Of a stretch of 64,000 nt of DNA, positions 1 through 8,778 are shown piece by piece (position 1 is the first letter of the stretch; every line of letters starts with the position of its first letter). The stretch covers positions 459,833-523,832 of the forward strand of contig NZ_JAERTZ010000026.1 in the NCBI RefSeq assembly GCF_016746085.1, given 5' to 3'. Made by a program: the position numbers and the translations under genes. The DNA is from Zobellella iuensis (lineage in GTDB: Bacteria; Pseudomonadota; Gammaproteobacteria; Enterobacterales; Aeromonadaceae). The notes under the pieces are model-generated. The model was not told the origin of the DNA, searched no databases, and worked only from the letters and a program-made list of their open reading frames with translations.

Positions 1-369
1 GCTCTGGGGCGTTTCCGCCGCGCTGTGCAGGGCGGCGAAGAAGTTGTTGAGGCCGGGCAGCAGGCTGCTGTCCGGGCTGCCGAGCACCGTCTCCAGTTGA
101 TCCAGGTAGCCGCTCACCTGAGTCCGGTAGCCGGCGTCGGACTCGGCGCGCCACAGCTGCACCGCGAGAAAGTCGTCGGTCACCCGGCGCAGGCCGGTCA
201 CCTGCACGCCGTTGCCGCCCATGACGCCGAAGCCGGACTGGCGGGCGCTCAGCATCACTTCCTGGCGGGTATAGCCGGGCACGTTCACGTTGGCCACGTT
301 CTGGCTCATGGTGTTGAGGGCGGTCTGGGAGGCCAGCAGGCCCGACAAGCCGTTGTTGATCATTGCCAT
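1..369 (-). CDS. flgK: Flagellar hook-filament junction protein FlgK, N-terminal part (cut by window edge)
   Basis: Reading the minus strand from ATG at 369 gives a protein starting MAMINNGLSGLLASQTALNT, followed by QNVANVNVPGYTRQEV. This is the N-terminal D0 coiled-coil signature of FlgK (HAP1), which joins the hook to the filament. About 123 codons are visible; the rest lies beyond base 1. A second in-frame ATG (363) is two codons downstream and could be the true start. It follows flgJ by only a few bases and is the last visible gene of the flgB-K operon. The lateral-type gene order suggests flgL follows outside the window. Confidence 0.9.
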   Translation of the reverse strand, partial: MAMINNGLSGLLASQTALNTMSQNVANVNVPGYTRQEVMLSARQSGFGVMGGNGVQVTGLRRVTDDFLAVQLWRAESDAGYRTQVSGYLDQLETVLGSPDSSLLPGLNNFFAALHSAAETPQS

Positions 370-373
370 GGTT

Positions 374-760
374 TTATCCGTTCCTGTTCGCCCTCAGCGG
401 CTGGCTGAAGGCGGCGATGGGCGTCTCCCCACTAGCAACGACCGCAGGCTCCGAATTCTTTAACGGCGAGCTCAATTGGCTGACCAGCAAGTCCCTCAGG
501 CCGGTCTGCCCCCGGGAAGCCAGGTTCATGGCCGTCTGGCCATCGTACCAGTCGCGCATCATCTCCTCCCGGGGGCCGGGGGCGAAAGGGCCGTCGGGAT
601 CCCGCAGGGCGTCGCTGGCCGAGCGCATCTGCTTGAGCACCTGCTGCAGGAACAGGGCCTCGAACTGTTCCGCCGCCTGCTCCACCGCCTGTTCGACGGG
701 CTGCTGCTTGAGCTGCTCCAGCCCCTGCCATTGCAGGTAAGTCGCGGTTTGGGTTTTCAT
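374..760 (-). CDS. flgJ: Rod-scaffold protein FlgJ, short form without muramidase domain
   Basis: This 128-residue protein matches only the N-terminal half of enterobacterial FlgJ, the part that caps the growing rod. Residues about 30-100 contain the family pattern QFEALFLQQVLKQMRSA and a downstream DWYDGQTAMNLA segment. The C-terminal peptidoglycan hydrolase domain of the roughly 310-residue two-domain FlgJ is absent, and the stop is followed directly by flgK, so this is a short form and not a frameshift. Single-domain FlgJ is known from lateral flagellar systems. A separate muramidase is presumably needed to open the cell wall. It lies 8 bases after flgI. Confidence 0.87.
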   Translation of the reverse strand: MKTQTATYLQWQGLEQLKQQPVEQAVEQAAEQFEALFLQQVLKQMRSASDALRDPDGPFAPGPREEMMRDWYDGQTAMNLASRGQTGLRDLLVSQLSSPLKNSEPAVVASGETPIAAFSQPLRANRNG

Positions 761-768
761 CTGTTCTC

Positions 769-1878
769 CTACAACACCACCAGTTCCGCTTCCAGCGCGC
801 CGGCCTCGTTGAGCGCCTGCAGTATCGACATCAAGTCGTCCGGCTTGGCGCCCAGGCTGTTGACCGCCTGCACTATCTCGTCGAGGGAGGTTCCCTCGGG
901 CCAGACGAACATGCGCCCGTCGTCCTGCTCCACCCGCAGGTCCGACTCGGGCGTGACCGTGGTCTGGCCCTGGGACAGAGGGTTGGGCTGGCTGACGTTG
1001 AAACGCTCGGTGATGGTCACCGTCAGGTTGCCGTGGCTCACCGCCGCGGCGCGCACTTTCACGTCCTGCCCCACCACCACGGTGCCGGTGCGGCTGTTGA
1101 ACACCACCCTGGGCCTGTTCTGCCCCATTTCCACCCGGATATCCTCCAGCATCGACATAAAGGTCACCCGCTGGCGGCTGTCCGCCGGCGCCTGCACTTC
1201 GATGGCCCGGGGGCCGGTGGCCCTGGCCACGTCGGGGCCGAACACCTGGTTGATGGCCTGCTCCACGTTGCGGGCGGTGCGGAAATTGGCGTCCTTGAGG
1301 TTGAGGGTCACCATGGGGGTGCTGGCGAAGGTGGACGGAATCTCCTGCTCGATCAGCGCCCCGTTGGGGATGATGCCGGCGGTAGGCACGTTGACCGTGA
1401 CCGAGGAGCCGCTGTTGCCCTCGGCCTGCAGGCCACCCACCACCAGGTTGCCCTGGGCCACGGCGTAGACCTGGCCATCCACCCCGCGCAAGGGGGTGAG
1501 CAGCAGGCTGCCGCCGCGCAGGCTGCGGGCATCGCCGATGGAGGAAACGGTCACGTCCAGGGTCTGGCCCCGCCCGGCCAGGGCCGGCAGGGTGGCGTGC
1601 ACCGACACCGCCGCCACGTTCTTCAGCCGGGGATCCGTGCTGTCGGACAGCTGCACCCCGAACTGGCGCAGCATATTGGTCATGGACTGACCGGTGAACT
1701 TCACCTGGCTGCGATCGCCGGTGCCGGACAGCCCCACCACCAGGCCGTAGCCCACCAGCTGGTTGTCGCGGATGCCCTGCACGTCCACCACGTCCAGCAG
1801 CGGGCGTACCCGGGTCTGGGCGTCGGCCAGCACCGGCAGCCAGGCCAGCAACAAGGCCATCAATATCGGCATTCTCAT
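769..1878 (-). CDS. flgI: Flagellar P-ring protein FlgI
   Basis: The 369-residue product has a Sec signal peptide (about residues 1-20, hydrophobic [10 protein letters not shown], cleavage after ADA). It is followed by the conserved start of Flg[21 protein letters not shown]. It forms the P ring around the rod in the peptidoglycan layer. Length is normal for the family (about 365-370). It sits between flgH and flgJ with 8-base gaps, as in most flg operons. Other conserved blocks include [11 protein letters not shown] near residue 48 and a C-terminal [15 protein letters not shown]. Confidence 0.96.
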   Translation of the reverse strand: MRMPILMALLLAWLPVLADAQTRVRPLLDVVDVQGIRDNQLVGYGLVVGLSGTGDRSQVKFTGQSMTNMLRQFGVQLSDSTDPRLKNVAAVSVHATLPALAGRGQTLDVTVSSIGDARSLRGGSLLLTPLRGVDGQVYAVAQGNLVVGGLQAEGNSGSSVTVNVPTAGIIPNGALIEQEIPSTFASTPMVTLNLKDANFRTARNVEQAINQVFGPDVARATGPRAIEVQAPADSRQRVTFMSMLEDIRVEMGQNRPRVVFNSRTGTVVVGQDVKVRAAAVSHGNLTVTITERFNVSQPNPLSQGQTTVTPESDLRVEQDDGRMFVWPEGTSLDEIVQAVNSLGAKPDDLMSILQALNEAGALEAELVVL

Positions 1879-1886
1879 GGCAACTC

Positions 1887-2558
1887 CTAAAGGGGGAACC
1901 AGCTGCTGTTGAAGAAACGACTCAGCCAGCCGGCCTGGTTGGTGTCGGCCAGGGCGCCGCGCCCGGCATAGGTGATGCGGGCGTCGGCCAACCGCAGGGA
2001 CGACACCCGGTTCTGGCCGTCGATATCATCCACCCGCACCAGGCCGTTCAGGCGCACGTATTCGTCGCCCTGATTCAGCTTGATCCATTTCTCGCCCCGC
2101 ACCCGCAGCACGCCGTTGGGCAGCACTTCCGCCACCGTCACCGTGATGGAGCCGGACAGGGCGTTCTGCTGGCTGGTGCTGGCGGAGCCCCGGAAGTCCC
2201 GGTCCACCGCTCCGTCCAGGGTCAGGTTGGTCCTGAGCTTGCGCCCCACCATGGGTGCCGGGATGTCGATGCCGCTGCTCTTGTCCATGCTGGTGTCGGC
2301 CTTCTTGCTGGACTGGGTGCGCTCTTCCAGGGTGATGGTCAGAATATCGCCCACCCGATAGGCCCGCCGGTCCTGGAACAGGGTGATCATGGAGTGCTGG
2401 TTGAAGGCGCTGCCATCCCGGTGCTGTTCCTGCGGCGATACCTGGCCCAGGGTCGGGGCCCAGTCTTCCTCGCCCGGCTCCGGCGGGATCAACTCATAGG
2501 TAGTGCAGCCGGCCAGCCCCAGCAGGCCGGCCCACAGCCAGTGCCTGGCGCTCTTCAT
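1887..2558 (-). CDS. flgH: Flagellar L-ring lipoprotein FlgH
   Basis: The 223-residue product begins [20 protein letters not shown], a lipoprotein signal with lipobox LAGC (Cys18), as expected for the outer-membrane L-ring protein. The family core [20 protein letters not shown] is near residues 67-86, and the end is NSSWFPL. The reading frame stays open far upstream, but that part is only the shadow of flgG. The start at 2558 is chosen because the lipobox follows it and its ATG overlaps the flgG stop codon by one base (TGATG), indicating translational coupling. Confidence 0.95.
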   Translation of the reverse strand: MKSARHWLWAGLLGLAGCTTYELIPPEPGEEDWAPTLGQVSPQEQHRDGSAFNQHSMITLFQDRRAYRVGDILTITLEERTQSSKKADTSMDKSSGIDIPAPMVGRKLRTNLTLDGAVDRDFRGSASTSQQNALSGSITVTVAEVLPNGVLRVRGEKWIKLNQGDEYVRLNGLVRVDDIDGQNRVSSLRLADARITYAGRGALADTNQAGWLSRFFNSSWFPL

Positions 2559-3343
2559 CAAAGCGCCTGGCTCACGAACTTGAGCATCTGATCGGCGGCG
2601 GACACCACCTTGGCGTTCATCTCGTAGGCGCGCTGGGTGGTGATCATGTCCACCATCTCCTCCACCACGTTGACGTTGGAGCCTTCCAGGGTGCCCTGCT
2701 TGAGGGTGCCCAGGGCGTCGTCCCCGGCCTGGCCCTCGAGGGGCTCGCCGGAAGAGCCGGTCTGGCGGTAGAGGTTGCCGCCCATGGCCTCCAGCCCCGC
2801 CGGGTTGGCGAAGTTCACCAGGGTGATAAGCCCCAGTTCCTGGGGATCGGCCTGGCCGGCCAGCGTGGCGGTGACGGTGCCGTTGGCGCCCACCGCCACA
2901 TTGATGGCGTTTTCCGGTATCTCTATCTGCGGCACCAGGGGCAGGCCCTCGGCGTTGACCATCAGCCCCTCGGCGTTGCGGTGGAACTGGCCATTGCGGG
3001 TATAGACCAGCTCGCCGTTGGGCCGCTCTATCTGGAAGAAGCCCTGGCCGACGATGGCCAGGTCCAGCTCCTGGCCGGTGTTCTGGAAGCTGCCGGTGGT
3101 GAACACCTTCTGGGTGCCGACCACCTTGACGCCGTTGCCCATCTGGATGCCGGAGGGCACCTGGTTCTGCTGATCCGCCGCCGCCCCGGGCTGGCGCTGC
3201 ACCTGGTAGAACAGATCCTCGAAGGCCACTCTGTCCCGCTTGAAACCCACGGTATTGACGTTGGCCAGGTTGTTGGAAATGGCGGTCATGCGCGCATCCT
3301 GCGCGCTCAGACCGGTTTTGCTTACCCATAAGGCTGAATGCAT
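2558..3343 (-). CDS. flgG: Distal rod protein FlgG
   Basis: The 261-residue protein starts MHSALWVSKTGLSAQDARMT and has the rod/hook N-terminal motif AISNNLANVNTVGFKRDR. The C-terminal D0 helix VNVVEEMVDMITTQRAYEMN is typical of FlgG. FlgG builds the distal rod through the P and L rings. Length equals the usual 260-262. It sits between flgF and flgH, with the stop overlapping the flgH start. The 40-base gap to flgF is one of the longer gaps in this operon but shows no obvious promoter. Confidence 0.96.
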   Translation of the reverse strand: MHSALWVSKTGLSAQDARMTAISNNLANVNTVGFKRDRVAFEDLFYQVQRQPGAAADQQNQVPSGIQMGNGVKVVGTQKVFTTGSFQNTGQELDLAIVGQGFFQIERPNGELVYTRNGQFHRNAEGLMVNAEGLPLVPQIEIPENAINVAVGANGTVTATLAGQADPQELGLITLVNFANPAGLEAMGGNLYRQTGSSGEPLEGQAGDDALGTLKQGTLEGSNVNVVEEMVDMITTQRAYEMNAKVVSAADQMLKFVSQAL

Positions 3344-3383
3344 GCTGTTATCCTGTTGATTGATTCAAAATCACGGCCGCGGC

Positions 3384-4112
3384 TCAGCTGCCGCGGATCA
3401 GCCGGGCACCGGCCCGGGCCTGGTCGTCGGCGGCCTTCATCACGTTGACCTGCAGCTCGAACTGGCGCCCCAGGGCCATGGTGTGCACCATCTCTTCCAC
3501 CACGTTGACGTTGGCGCCTTCCAGGTGGCCCTGCTTGAGCACCACCTCGTCGTCCTGTTCCAGTTGCGGGCCCCGCTCGGGGTAGAAGAGGCCGTCCAGC
3601 CCCTTCTGCAGATCCCCGGCCTCGGGCAGCACCAGCTTGATGCGGCCCCCTTCCACCAGGGCGCCGCCCCCCGGCGGGGTCAGGCTGAGGGTGCCGTCGG
3701 CGCCGATGTCTATCTTGCTGAACTCGGGCAGCACCAGGGGGCCGCCGTCGCCCACCACCGGGTAGCCGTTGATGGTCAGCTCCCCCTCGGGGCTGACCAG
3801 CATATTGCCGGCCCGGGTGTAGGCCTCCTGCTCGCCGTTTTGCACGGCGATAAAGCCCTCGCCCTGGACGGCGATGTCCAGATCCCGGCCGGTCTGCTGC
3901 AACAACCCCGGCGCCATATTGGTGCCGGCCGGCTGGCTCTGGGCCAGGGCCCGGGTGCGCAGGCCGTCGCCGGCCAGGAAATGGGCCGAGGCCTGCTCGT
4001 AGTCGGCCCGAAAACCCTGGGTGTTGGCGTTGGCCAGGTTGTTGGCCCTGATGGCCTGGGCCATCATGCTGTGCTGGGCCCCCGACATGGCGGTGTATAG
4101 CAGGCGATCCAT
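3384..4112 (-). CDS. flgF: Proximal rod protein FlgF
   Basis: The 242-residue product starts MDRLLYTAMSGAQHSMMAQA and carries the ANNLANANTQGFRADY motif of rod proteins. At the C-terminus it has GANVNVVEEMVHTMALGRQF. Start, length and place between flgE and flgG identify FlgF, a proximal rod subunit. It is slightly shorter than the enteric protein (about 250). The gap to flgE is 10 bases, so it is almost certainly cotranscribed. Confidence 0.94.
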   Translation of the reverse strand: MDRLLYTAMSGAQHSMMAQAIRANNLANANTQGFRADYEQASAHFLAGDGLRTRALAQSQPAGTNMAPGLLQQTGRDLDIAVQGEGFIAVQNGEQEAYTRAGNMLVSPEGELTINGYPVVGDGGPLVLPEFSKIDIGADGTLSLTPPGGGALVEGGRIKLVLPEAGDLQKGLDGLFYPERGPQLEQDDEVVLKQGHLEGANVNVVEEMVHTMALGRQFELQVNVMKAADDQARAGARLIRGS

Positions 4113-4122
4113 GGGCTAGTCC

Positions 4123-5703
4123 TTAAAACGAGTTGAACAGTACCTGGGTCATCTTGTCGGCGGTGCTGATGCTCTTAGAGTTGGCCTGGTAGTTGCGCTG
4201 GGCCGTCATCAGGTTGACCAGCTCGCCGGTCAGCTCCACGTTGGAACCTTCATAAGCGCCCGCGGTCAGGCTGCCCAGCACGCCGGTGCCGGGCTCGCCG
4301 ATGACCGCCGCGCCCGAGGCGAAGCTCTGATGCCAGCTGGTGTCGTCGCCCTGGCGCAGGCCGTCGGGGTTGGCGAAATGAGCCATCACCACCTTGCCCT
4401 TGAGCTGATCCTGGCCGTTGGTGAACACCGCGTACATGTTGCCGTTGGACTCGAAACGCACGCCCGCCAGCTCGCCGGCGGTATAGCCGTCGTGCTGGTT
4501 GCGGGACACGTTGAAGTCGGCGGCGAATTGGGTCATGCGGGCCGGATTCAGGCTCACTTCCATGGCCTCGGCGCCGGCCGGGGCATAATTGAGGGTGATA
4601 TTGCCCGCCGGGGTGGCCAGGGAACCGTCGGTGTTGAAGGTCAGCGCCTGGACGGTTCCCACCGCTTTACCATCTATCCGATAATTCACTTCCCAGCTAT
4701 TGCTGCTCGGATCACCATCAGCCTGGTTAAGGGACATATTGAAGCCAGAAGCATGCTGGGTCATACCGGAGTGATCCAAGGCGATAATCATTTTGGTAGC
4801 CCCTTCCGGCTCGTACTCCAGGGTAAGACTGCCTGGGCTTGCCAGAGTACCAGCGGGATTGAAGGTGAGATTTTGGGGCGTACTTACTGCCTTACCGTCA
4901 ATATAGTAGTGCGCCTCCCAGGTATCGGCGCCGGTCTTGACGAAATACTGAGTCATCACATGGCTATTGCCCCGGGAATCAAACAGCTCGCTGGAGCGGG
5001 AGAAGTTATAGCTGCTGGAATTGGTCGGAGCGAACGCATTTTCCGGGATGGTCGCGTCAGCATTCAGGTTGGCCGCAAAATTCAGTTGGGTGCTGGCCGT
5101 ACCCGGCATTTTGACGAAATACTGGGTCAGCACATGGCGGGTGCCGAGGGAGTCGTACAGTTCGCTGGACTGGGAGAAGTTGTAGCTGCTGGCCTCCGCC
5201 GTATCGAAGGCGCCGGTGGGAGCCACCGCATCGGCCTTGAGGTTGGCGACAAAATCGAGCCGGGTGCTGGCCTGGGCCGGCAGGTTGGCCACGTCCACCC
5301 GCAGATCCTGCACCACGCCCTGGATCAGCTGGCCAGCCTCATCGGCCATATAGCCCTGCAACCGCATGCCGTTGTTGGCCACGATGAAGTTGTCCGCGTC
5401 CCGGTTGAAGGTGCCGGCCCGGGTATAGGCGCTCTGGCCGTTCAGGCTGGTCATGAAGAAGCCGTTGCCGGAAATGGCCAGGTCGAGGGAGCGGCCGGTG
5501 TTGACCACGTCGCCGTCCCGCTCGAAGTTCTGGGACACGTTGTTCACCTCCACCCCGCCGGGCTGGCCGCCGCCGTAGACGGCGGCGAATTCGGCCCGGG
5601 CGCTCTTGAAGCCGGCGGTGGATACGTTGGCGATATTGTGGCTGATCACGCCGAGCGACTGGTTGGTCGCGCGCAGCCCGCTCAGACCTATGTTGTAAGA
5701 CAT
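4123..5703 (-). CDS. flgE: Flagellar hook protein FlgE, enlarged by an internal duplication
   Basis: The N-terminus [20 protein letters not shown] and the C-terminus ([20 protein letters not shown], then VLFNSF) are the D0/D1 ends of hook protein FlgE. At 526 residues it is about 130 longer than usual. The excess is a duplicated middle region. Residues about 143-200 recur at 203-258 (shared SSYNFS-SSEL-DS and TQYFVK), and residues 261-327 recur at 336-403 (shared IDGKAV, LTFN and MTQ). The order is A1-A2-B1-B2. The A2-B1 stretch (roughly 4699-5103) is visibly richer in A+T than the flanks. This fits insertion of a cassette from another flgE allele into a normal A1-B2 gene. The reading frame is intact, so a longer hook subunit is likely made. 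Confidence 0.93.
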   Translation of the reverse strand: MSYNIGLSGLRATNQSLGVISHNIANVSTAGFKSARAEFAAVYGGGQPGGVEVNNVSQNFERDGDVVNTGRSLDLAISGNGFFMTSLNGQSAYTRAGTFNRDADNFIVANNGMRLQGYMADEAGQLIQGVVQDLRVDVANLPAQASTRLDFVANLKADAVAPTGAFDTAEASSYNFSQSSELYDSLGTRHVLTQYFVKMPGTASTQLNFAANLNADATIPENAFAPTNSSSYNFSRSSELFDSRGNSHVMTQYFVKTGADTWEAHYYIDGKAVSTPQNLTFNPAGTLASPGSLTLEYEPEGATKMIIALDHSGMTQHASGFNMSLNQADGDPSSNSWEVNYRIDGKAVGTVQALTFNTDGSLATPAGNITLNYAPAGAEAMEVSLNPARMTQFAADFNVSRNQHDGYTAGELAGVRFESNGNMYAVFTNGQDQLKGKVVMAHFANPDGLRQGDDTSWHQSFASGAAVIGEPGTGVLGSLTAGAYEGSNVELTGELVNLMTAQRNYQANSKSISTADKMTQVLFNSF

Positions 5704-5722
5704 GAGTGTGCTCCTTGATGGG

Positions 5723-6379
5723 TTAGGGCTGACCGAACTCGGTTACCCGGAATAACGACACCTGGCCGATGCCGGCCAGGCTGAGCATGATCTCGCCCCC
5801 GCCGCCGGGCAGGCTGACCTTCTCGACGGTACGGGACAGATAGGGCGCCAGGGGCGTCGTCCGGCCGTCCTGGTGGGCCTGGACCCGGAACTGGTAGTCG
5901 CCGGCCTTGAGTTCCGGCAGGTTGAAGCCGACCTCGCCGCTGACCCCGCCCCACTCCTGTTCGTACACGGCTTTGCCCGCGCCATCGAACACCGTCAGGG
6001 TCAGTTGCTGGGTACCCGCCGGCACCGGAATACGGCCCTGCAGGGCTTCCGCCTCGCTCAGGCTGATGCTCTGGGCCGGCACCGTCACCTGCTTGCCCAT
6101 CAGGGAAGTGCTGCCCAGCACCTGCAGGGTATCGAGCAGGGTGGCCTGCTGCTGGCCCTGCATCTTCATCTGCTCTATGCCTTCCACCATGCTGAACTGG
6201 GCCAGCTGGCTGACGTACTGGGTGCCGTCCATCGGATTGAGCGGATCCTGGTTGTTGATCTGGGCCACCATCATCTGCAGGAACTCGCTGCGCAGGCTGC
6301 CGATGTCGTTGCCGGGGCTGATGTTGCCCAGGGTCGAGCCCATGGCGCCGTCCAGGCCGTTGATGCTTGCCAATGCCAT
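5723..6379 (-). CDS. flgD: Hook-assembly scaffold protein FlgD
   Basis: The 218-residue protein has the FlgD signature [20 protein letters not shown] near residues 33-52, then [19 protein letters not shown]. This is followed by a Tudor/FnIII-like C-terminal half with [15 protein letters not shown]. FlgD caps the growing hook and sets the stage for FlgE polymerisation; it is secreted and absent from the finished organelle. Position between flgC and flgE and family length (about 220) agree. The start at 6379 lies two bases after the flgC stop. Confidence 0.95.
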   Translation of the reverse strand: MALASINGLDGAMGSTLGNISPGNDIGSLRSEFLQMMVAQINNQDPLNPMDGTQYVSQLAQFSMVEGIEQMKMQGQQQATLLDTLQVLGSTSLMGKQVTVPAQSISLSEAEALQGRIPVPAGTQQLTLTVFDGAGKAVYEQEWGGVSGEVGFNLPELKAGDYQFRVQAHQDGRTTPLAPYLSRTVEKVSLPGGGGEIMLSLAGIGQVSLFRVTEFGQP

Positions 6380-6381
6380 GA

Positions 6382-6801
6382 TCAGCGCTGCCCCAGGTTG
6401 AGCAGCCCCTGCTGCATGCTGTTGACCCGGCCTATGACTTCCACCGCCGACTCGAAGCTGCGGGAGGCGGACATCATGTCGGCCATCTCCTCCATCACAT
6501 TCACCCCGGCGTGATAGACATAGCCGTCGTTGTCGGCCAGGGGATGATCCGGCTGGTGGCGCCGCTCGGGCACCCGGTCGGACTGGAGTACACCGGCGAT
6601 ATTGACCTTGGCCCCCTGCAGCTCGCCGGTCTGGGCCTGCTGGTAGAGGGTGGCGAACACCGGCTTGATGGCCCGGTAGGCTTCCTTCTCTGAGGCCGCC
6701 ACCGAGCCGGCATTCGCCAGGTTGGAGGCCACCGTATTCATGCGGCTGGTCTGCGCCTGCAGGGCGCTGGCCGCGATGTCATAAACGCCGCTAAACGACA
6801 T
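6382..6801 (-). CDS. flgC: Proximal rod protein FlgC
   Basis: The protein starts MSFSGVYDIAASALQAQTSR, with the ASNLANAGSVA motif near residue 26 and the C-terminal D0 helix VNVMEEMADMMSASRSFESA. The length of 139 residues fits FlgC (about 135-138). The ATG at 6801 is preferred over an in-frame TTG two codons upstream because the family N-terminus begins here and it lies two bases after the flgB stop. It is a proximal rod subunit acting with FlgB and FlgF. Confidence 0.94.
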   Translation of the reverse strand: MSFSGVYDIAASALQAQTSRMNTVASNLANAGSVAASEKEAYRAIKPVFATLYQQAQTGELQGAKVNIAGVLQSDRVPERRHQPDHPLADNDGYVYHAGVNVMEEMADMMSASRSFESAVEVIGRVNSMQQGLLNLGQR

Positions 6802-6803
6802 GA

Positions 6804-7169
6804 TCAACGTCCTTCTATGGCCTGGTTCAGGCCCCGTAGCTTGATGTTCAGGAAAGTCAGGCTGGTCTGAAAATCCATGGCATTTTCGGCGAAGGCAGTC
6901 TGCTCCACCGACAGCTCCACCGTGTTGCCGTCCTGGGACGGCTGGTAGGGAATACGGTACAGGCTCTCGGCGGCCCCTCCCGGCTTGCTGTGCCCTTGTT
7001 CCAGCTGCCGGGCGGTATGCTGCAGCACCGCCCGGTAGTCGATATCCCGGGCCTGGTAGCCGGGGGTGTCCACGTTGGCCAGGTTGCCCGCCAGTAATTG
7101 TGTTCTGTCCATCCTGAGCGATAATGCGTAGGGATGAATGCCAAGCGCCTTGTCCAGCCCCAGGGCCAT
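6804..7169 (-). CDS. flgB: Proximal rod protein FlgB
   Basis: The 121-residue product has the rod motif LLAGNLANVDTPGYQARDID near residues 25-44 and ends FQTSLTFLNIKLRGLNQAIEGR. FlgB is the most proximal rod protein, at the junction to the MS ring and export gate. It is the first gene of the flgBCDEFGHIJK operon and faces flgA across an 81-base divergent promoter region containing a sigma-54-like element. Confidence 0.94.
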   Translation of the reverse strand: MALGLDKALGIHPYALSLRMDRTQLLAGNLANVDTPGYQARDIDYRAVLQHTARQLEQGHSKPGGAAESLYRIPYQPSQDGNTVELSVEQTAFAENAMDFQTSLTFLNIKLRGLNQAIEGR

Positions 7170-7210
7170 CCGCTTTCCTTATGTACTTGCCAAGTCGATG
7201 GGCCTGTTAT

Positions 7211-7227
7211 AAACAAGATTTATGCCA
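7211..7227 (-). promoter_or_regulatory. Candidate sigma-54 promoter for the flgB operon
   Basis: On the minus strand the sequence reads TGGCATAAATCTTGTTT. It has a -24 GG and a -12 G separated by exactly 10 bases, close to TGGCAC-N5-TTGC except that the -12 C is T. It lies about 40 bases before the flgB start. Lateral flagellar middle genes are driven by sigma-54 with LafK in Vibrio, and a lafK homologue is in this window. One mismatch at a key base keeps this tentative. Confidence 0.5.
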
Positions 7228-7250
7228 CTAATTAAAATTTATAAAATTCA

Positions 7251-7994
7251 ATGAATTACCTAATCAACATCCTGGCTTTCCGCCGTTCAGGGGAAGCCCG
7301 GCTTCCGCCCGGAAGCGCCCTGCTGCTGTGCCTGCTGCTCGCCCTGCCGGTGCGGGCCGAACTGGCCGACGATCTGCACCGGGAGGCGGAGCAACGCCTG
7401 CGGCTGCACGCCGAGCAACAGCAGTGGCCGCCCTACCAGGCCGACATGGCACCCTGGCTGCCCGCCGGCGCCGCCCACCTGCCCGCATGCAGCCAGCCGC
7501 CGCAATTCACCCCGGCCCAGCCGGACGCCCGCCCCTGGGGGCGCATCCCCTACCTGATCCACTGCCCCGACAGCCCCGGCTGGCAGACCCGGGCCAGGGT
7601 ACTGGTGCGGGTACGGTTGCCGGTATGGGTGGCGACGGAGCCCCTGTCCCGGCAGCAGGAGCTGGCTTCCGCCCGGCTCGAGCTGCAGGCCATGGACATA
7701 GGCCGGCTGCACCGGGGCTTTATCAGCGGCCCCCGCCCCGGGCAGCAACGGCTGCTGCGGGATCTGCCGGCCGGCGAGCCGCTCTACCCGGCCCTGCTGG
7801 CCCCGGCCTGGCTGGTGCGCCGGGGAGAGGCGGTGGTGATAGAGGCGGTGGGCGAGAGCTTCACCATCAGCACCCGGGGCCAGGCCCTGGACAACGGTGC
7901 CGAGCGGGAGCTGATCCGGGTGCGCAACAGCGACTCGGGCCAGGAAATCCAGGCCCGGGTGGTGGGCGCCAACCGGGTGCGGACCCTGTTGTGA
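7251..7994 (+). CDS. flgA: P-ring assembly chaperone FlgA
   Basis: The 247-residue protein has a long N-terminal segment and a hydrophobic signal (residues about 21-36, cleavage near VRA). The C-terminal SAF-type domain carries the motifs LPAGEPLYPALLAPAWLVRR and GEAVVIEAVGESFTIS. FlgA binds FlgI in the periplasm and assists P-ring assembly. The mature middle part has two Cys residues (about 80 and 106). It is transcribed away from flgB and heads flgA-flgM-flgN, as in lateral clusters. The start is uncertain because the segment before the signal peptide is unusually long. Confidence 0.9.
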   Translation: MNYLINILAFRRSGEARLPPGSALLLCLLLALPVRAELADDLHREAEQRLRLHAEQQQWPPYQADMAPWLPAGAAHLPACSQPPQFTPAQPDARPWGRIPYLIHCPDSPGWQTRARVLVRVRLPVWVATEPLSRQQELASARLELQAMDIGRLHRGFISGPRPGQQRLLRDLPAGEPLYPALLAPAWLVRRGEAVVIEAVGESFTISTRGQALDNGAERELIRVRNSDSGQEIQARVVGANRVRTLL

Positions 7995-8001
7995 TTGAAA
8001 T

Positions 8002-8029
8002 TCAAGTTTTTCCACCCCCGGGTCGTTAT
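8002..8029 (+). promoter_or_regulatory. Possible sigma-28 promoter upstream of flgM
   Basis: Just after the flgA stop the plus strand has TCAAGTTT, 12 bases, then GTCGTTAT, 33 bases before the flgM start. This resembles the flagellar sigma-28 pattern TAAAGTTT-N11-GCCGATAA with several mismatches and one extra base of spacing. Anti-sigma-28 genes are often under their own late promoter, which makes it plausible but weak. Confidence 0.3.
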
Positions 8030-8062
8030 GCAGATACAGCAGCGGATAACAGGTATGGTGTT

Positions 8063-8344
8063 ATGAAAATCTCCCCCCAGAGGATAGGCGCCCTCGGCCC
8101 CCTCTCCTCCCAGGACGACAGTCGGAAAGGCCCGGCGACCGGGGCCTCGCCCCGGCAGGACTCGGCGCCCCGGCTCAGCCGGGAACTGAAGATGGTGCAG
8201 CAGGCGCGGGCGCAGCTGGATGCCCTGCCGGAAGTGGATATGGAAAAAGTGGCCATGCTGCGCCAGGCCATCGCCGACAATGCCCTGCCCCTGGATATGG
8301 ACGCCCTGTCCAGAGCCATCGTAGATCTGCACGGCAAGTCATGA
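8063..8344 (+). CDS. flgM: Anti-sigma-28 factor FlgM
   Basis: This 93-residue protein starts at ATG 8063 (MKISPQRIGALGPL). The C-terminal half VDMEKVAMLRQAIADNALPL then LDMDALSRAIVDL is the FlgM sigma-binding pattern (alternating helices, DxxKVxxLRxAI). FlgM holds the late flagellar sigma factor inactive until it is exported through the finished hook-basal body. It lies between flgA and flgN, and its stop overlaps the flgN start (ATGA). Upstream in-frame codons belong to a shadow reading of flgA. Confidence 0.88.
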   Translation: MKISPQRIGALGPLSSQDDSRKGPATGASPRQDSAPRLSRELKMVQQARAQLDALPEVDMEKVAMLRQAIADNALPLDMDALSRAIVDLHGKS

Positions 8345-8763
8345 GCAGGGCGAAACTGGAACAGCTCTGGCAGTTACTCAAGCTGGAACTGGAAGGCTAC
8401 AGCCAGCTGCACCAGATGCTGCTGCAGCAGGGACGGCTGCTGATCGGGCAGGATCACCAGGGCCTGCTGGTGCACAACCCCCGCCAGCTTCAGCTTTCCA
8501 GGCGGCTGAACGAACTTGGCGAACGGCGGGAAGTCCTCTCGCGGGAACTGAGCGGAACCCATGGCGGCGCGGCCATCGAACGGCTGTGCCGGCAACTGCC
8601 CGACAAGCCGGCCCGGGAATTGAGCCGGCAATGGCAGGAGCTGCTGGCGACCGCCGGCCACTGCAAGCAGTTGAACGACGGCAACGGCCGGCTGCTGGCC
8701 AGCCAGAAGGAATGGCTGGAGCGTCACCTAGAACTGAGCGCCCCCACCTACGCACCGGACTGA
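8341..8763 (+). CDS. flgN: Flagellar export chaperone FlgN
   Basis: The 140-residue, Leu/Gln-rich helical protein starts MSRAKLEQLWQLLKLELEGY and follows flgM with a 4-base overlap. FlgN is the cytoplasmic chaperone for the junction proteins FlgK and FlgL. Sequence identity across the family is low, so the call rests on size, predicted all-helical composition and the flgA-flgM-flgN order. It ends just before an intergenic repeat array and converges with fliJ. Confidence 0.8.
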   Translation: MSRAKLEQLWQLLKLELEGYSQLHQMLLQQGRLLIGQDHQGLLVHNPRQLQLSRRLNELGERREVLSRELSGTHGGAAIERLCRQLPDKPARELSRQWQELLATAGHCKQLNDGNGRLLASQKEWLERHLELSAPTYAPD

Positions 8764-8778
8764 CTGGTTGGCCGACTT

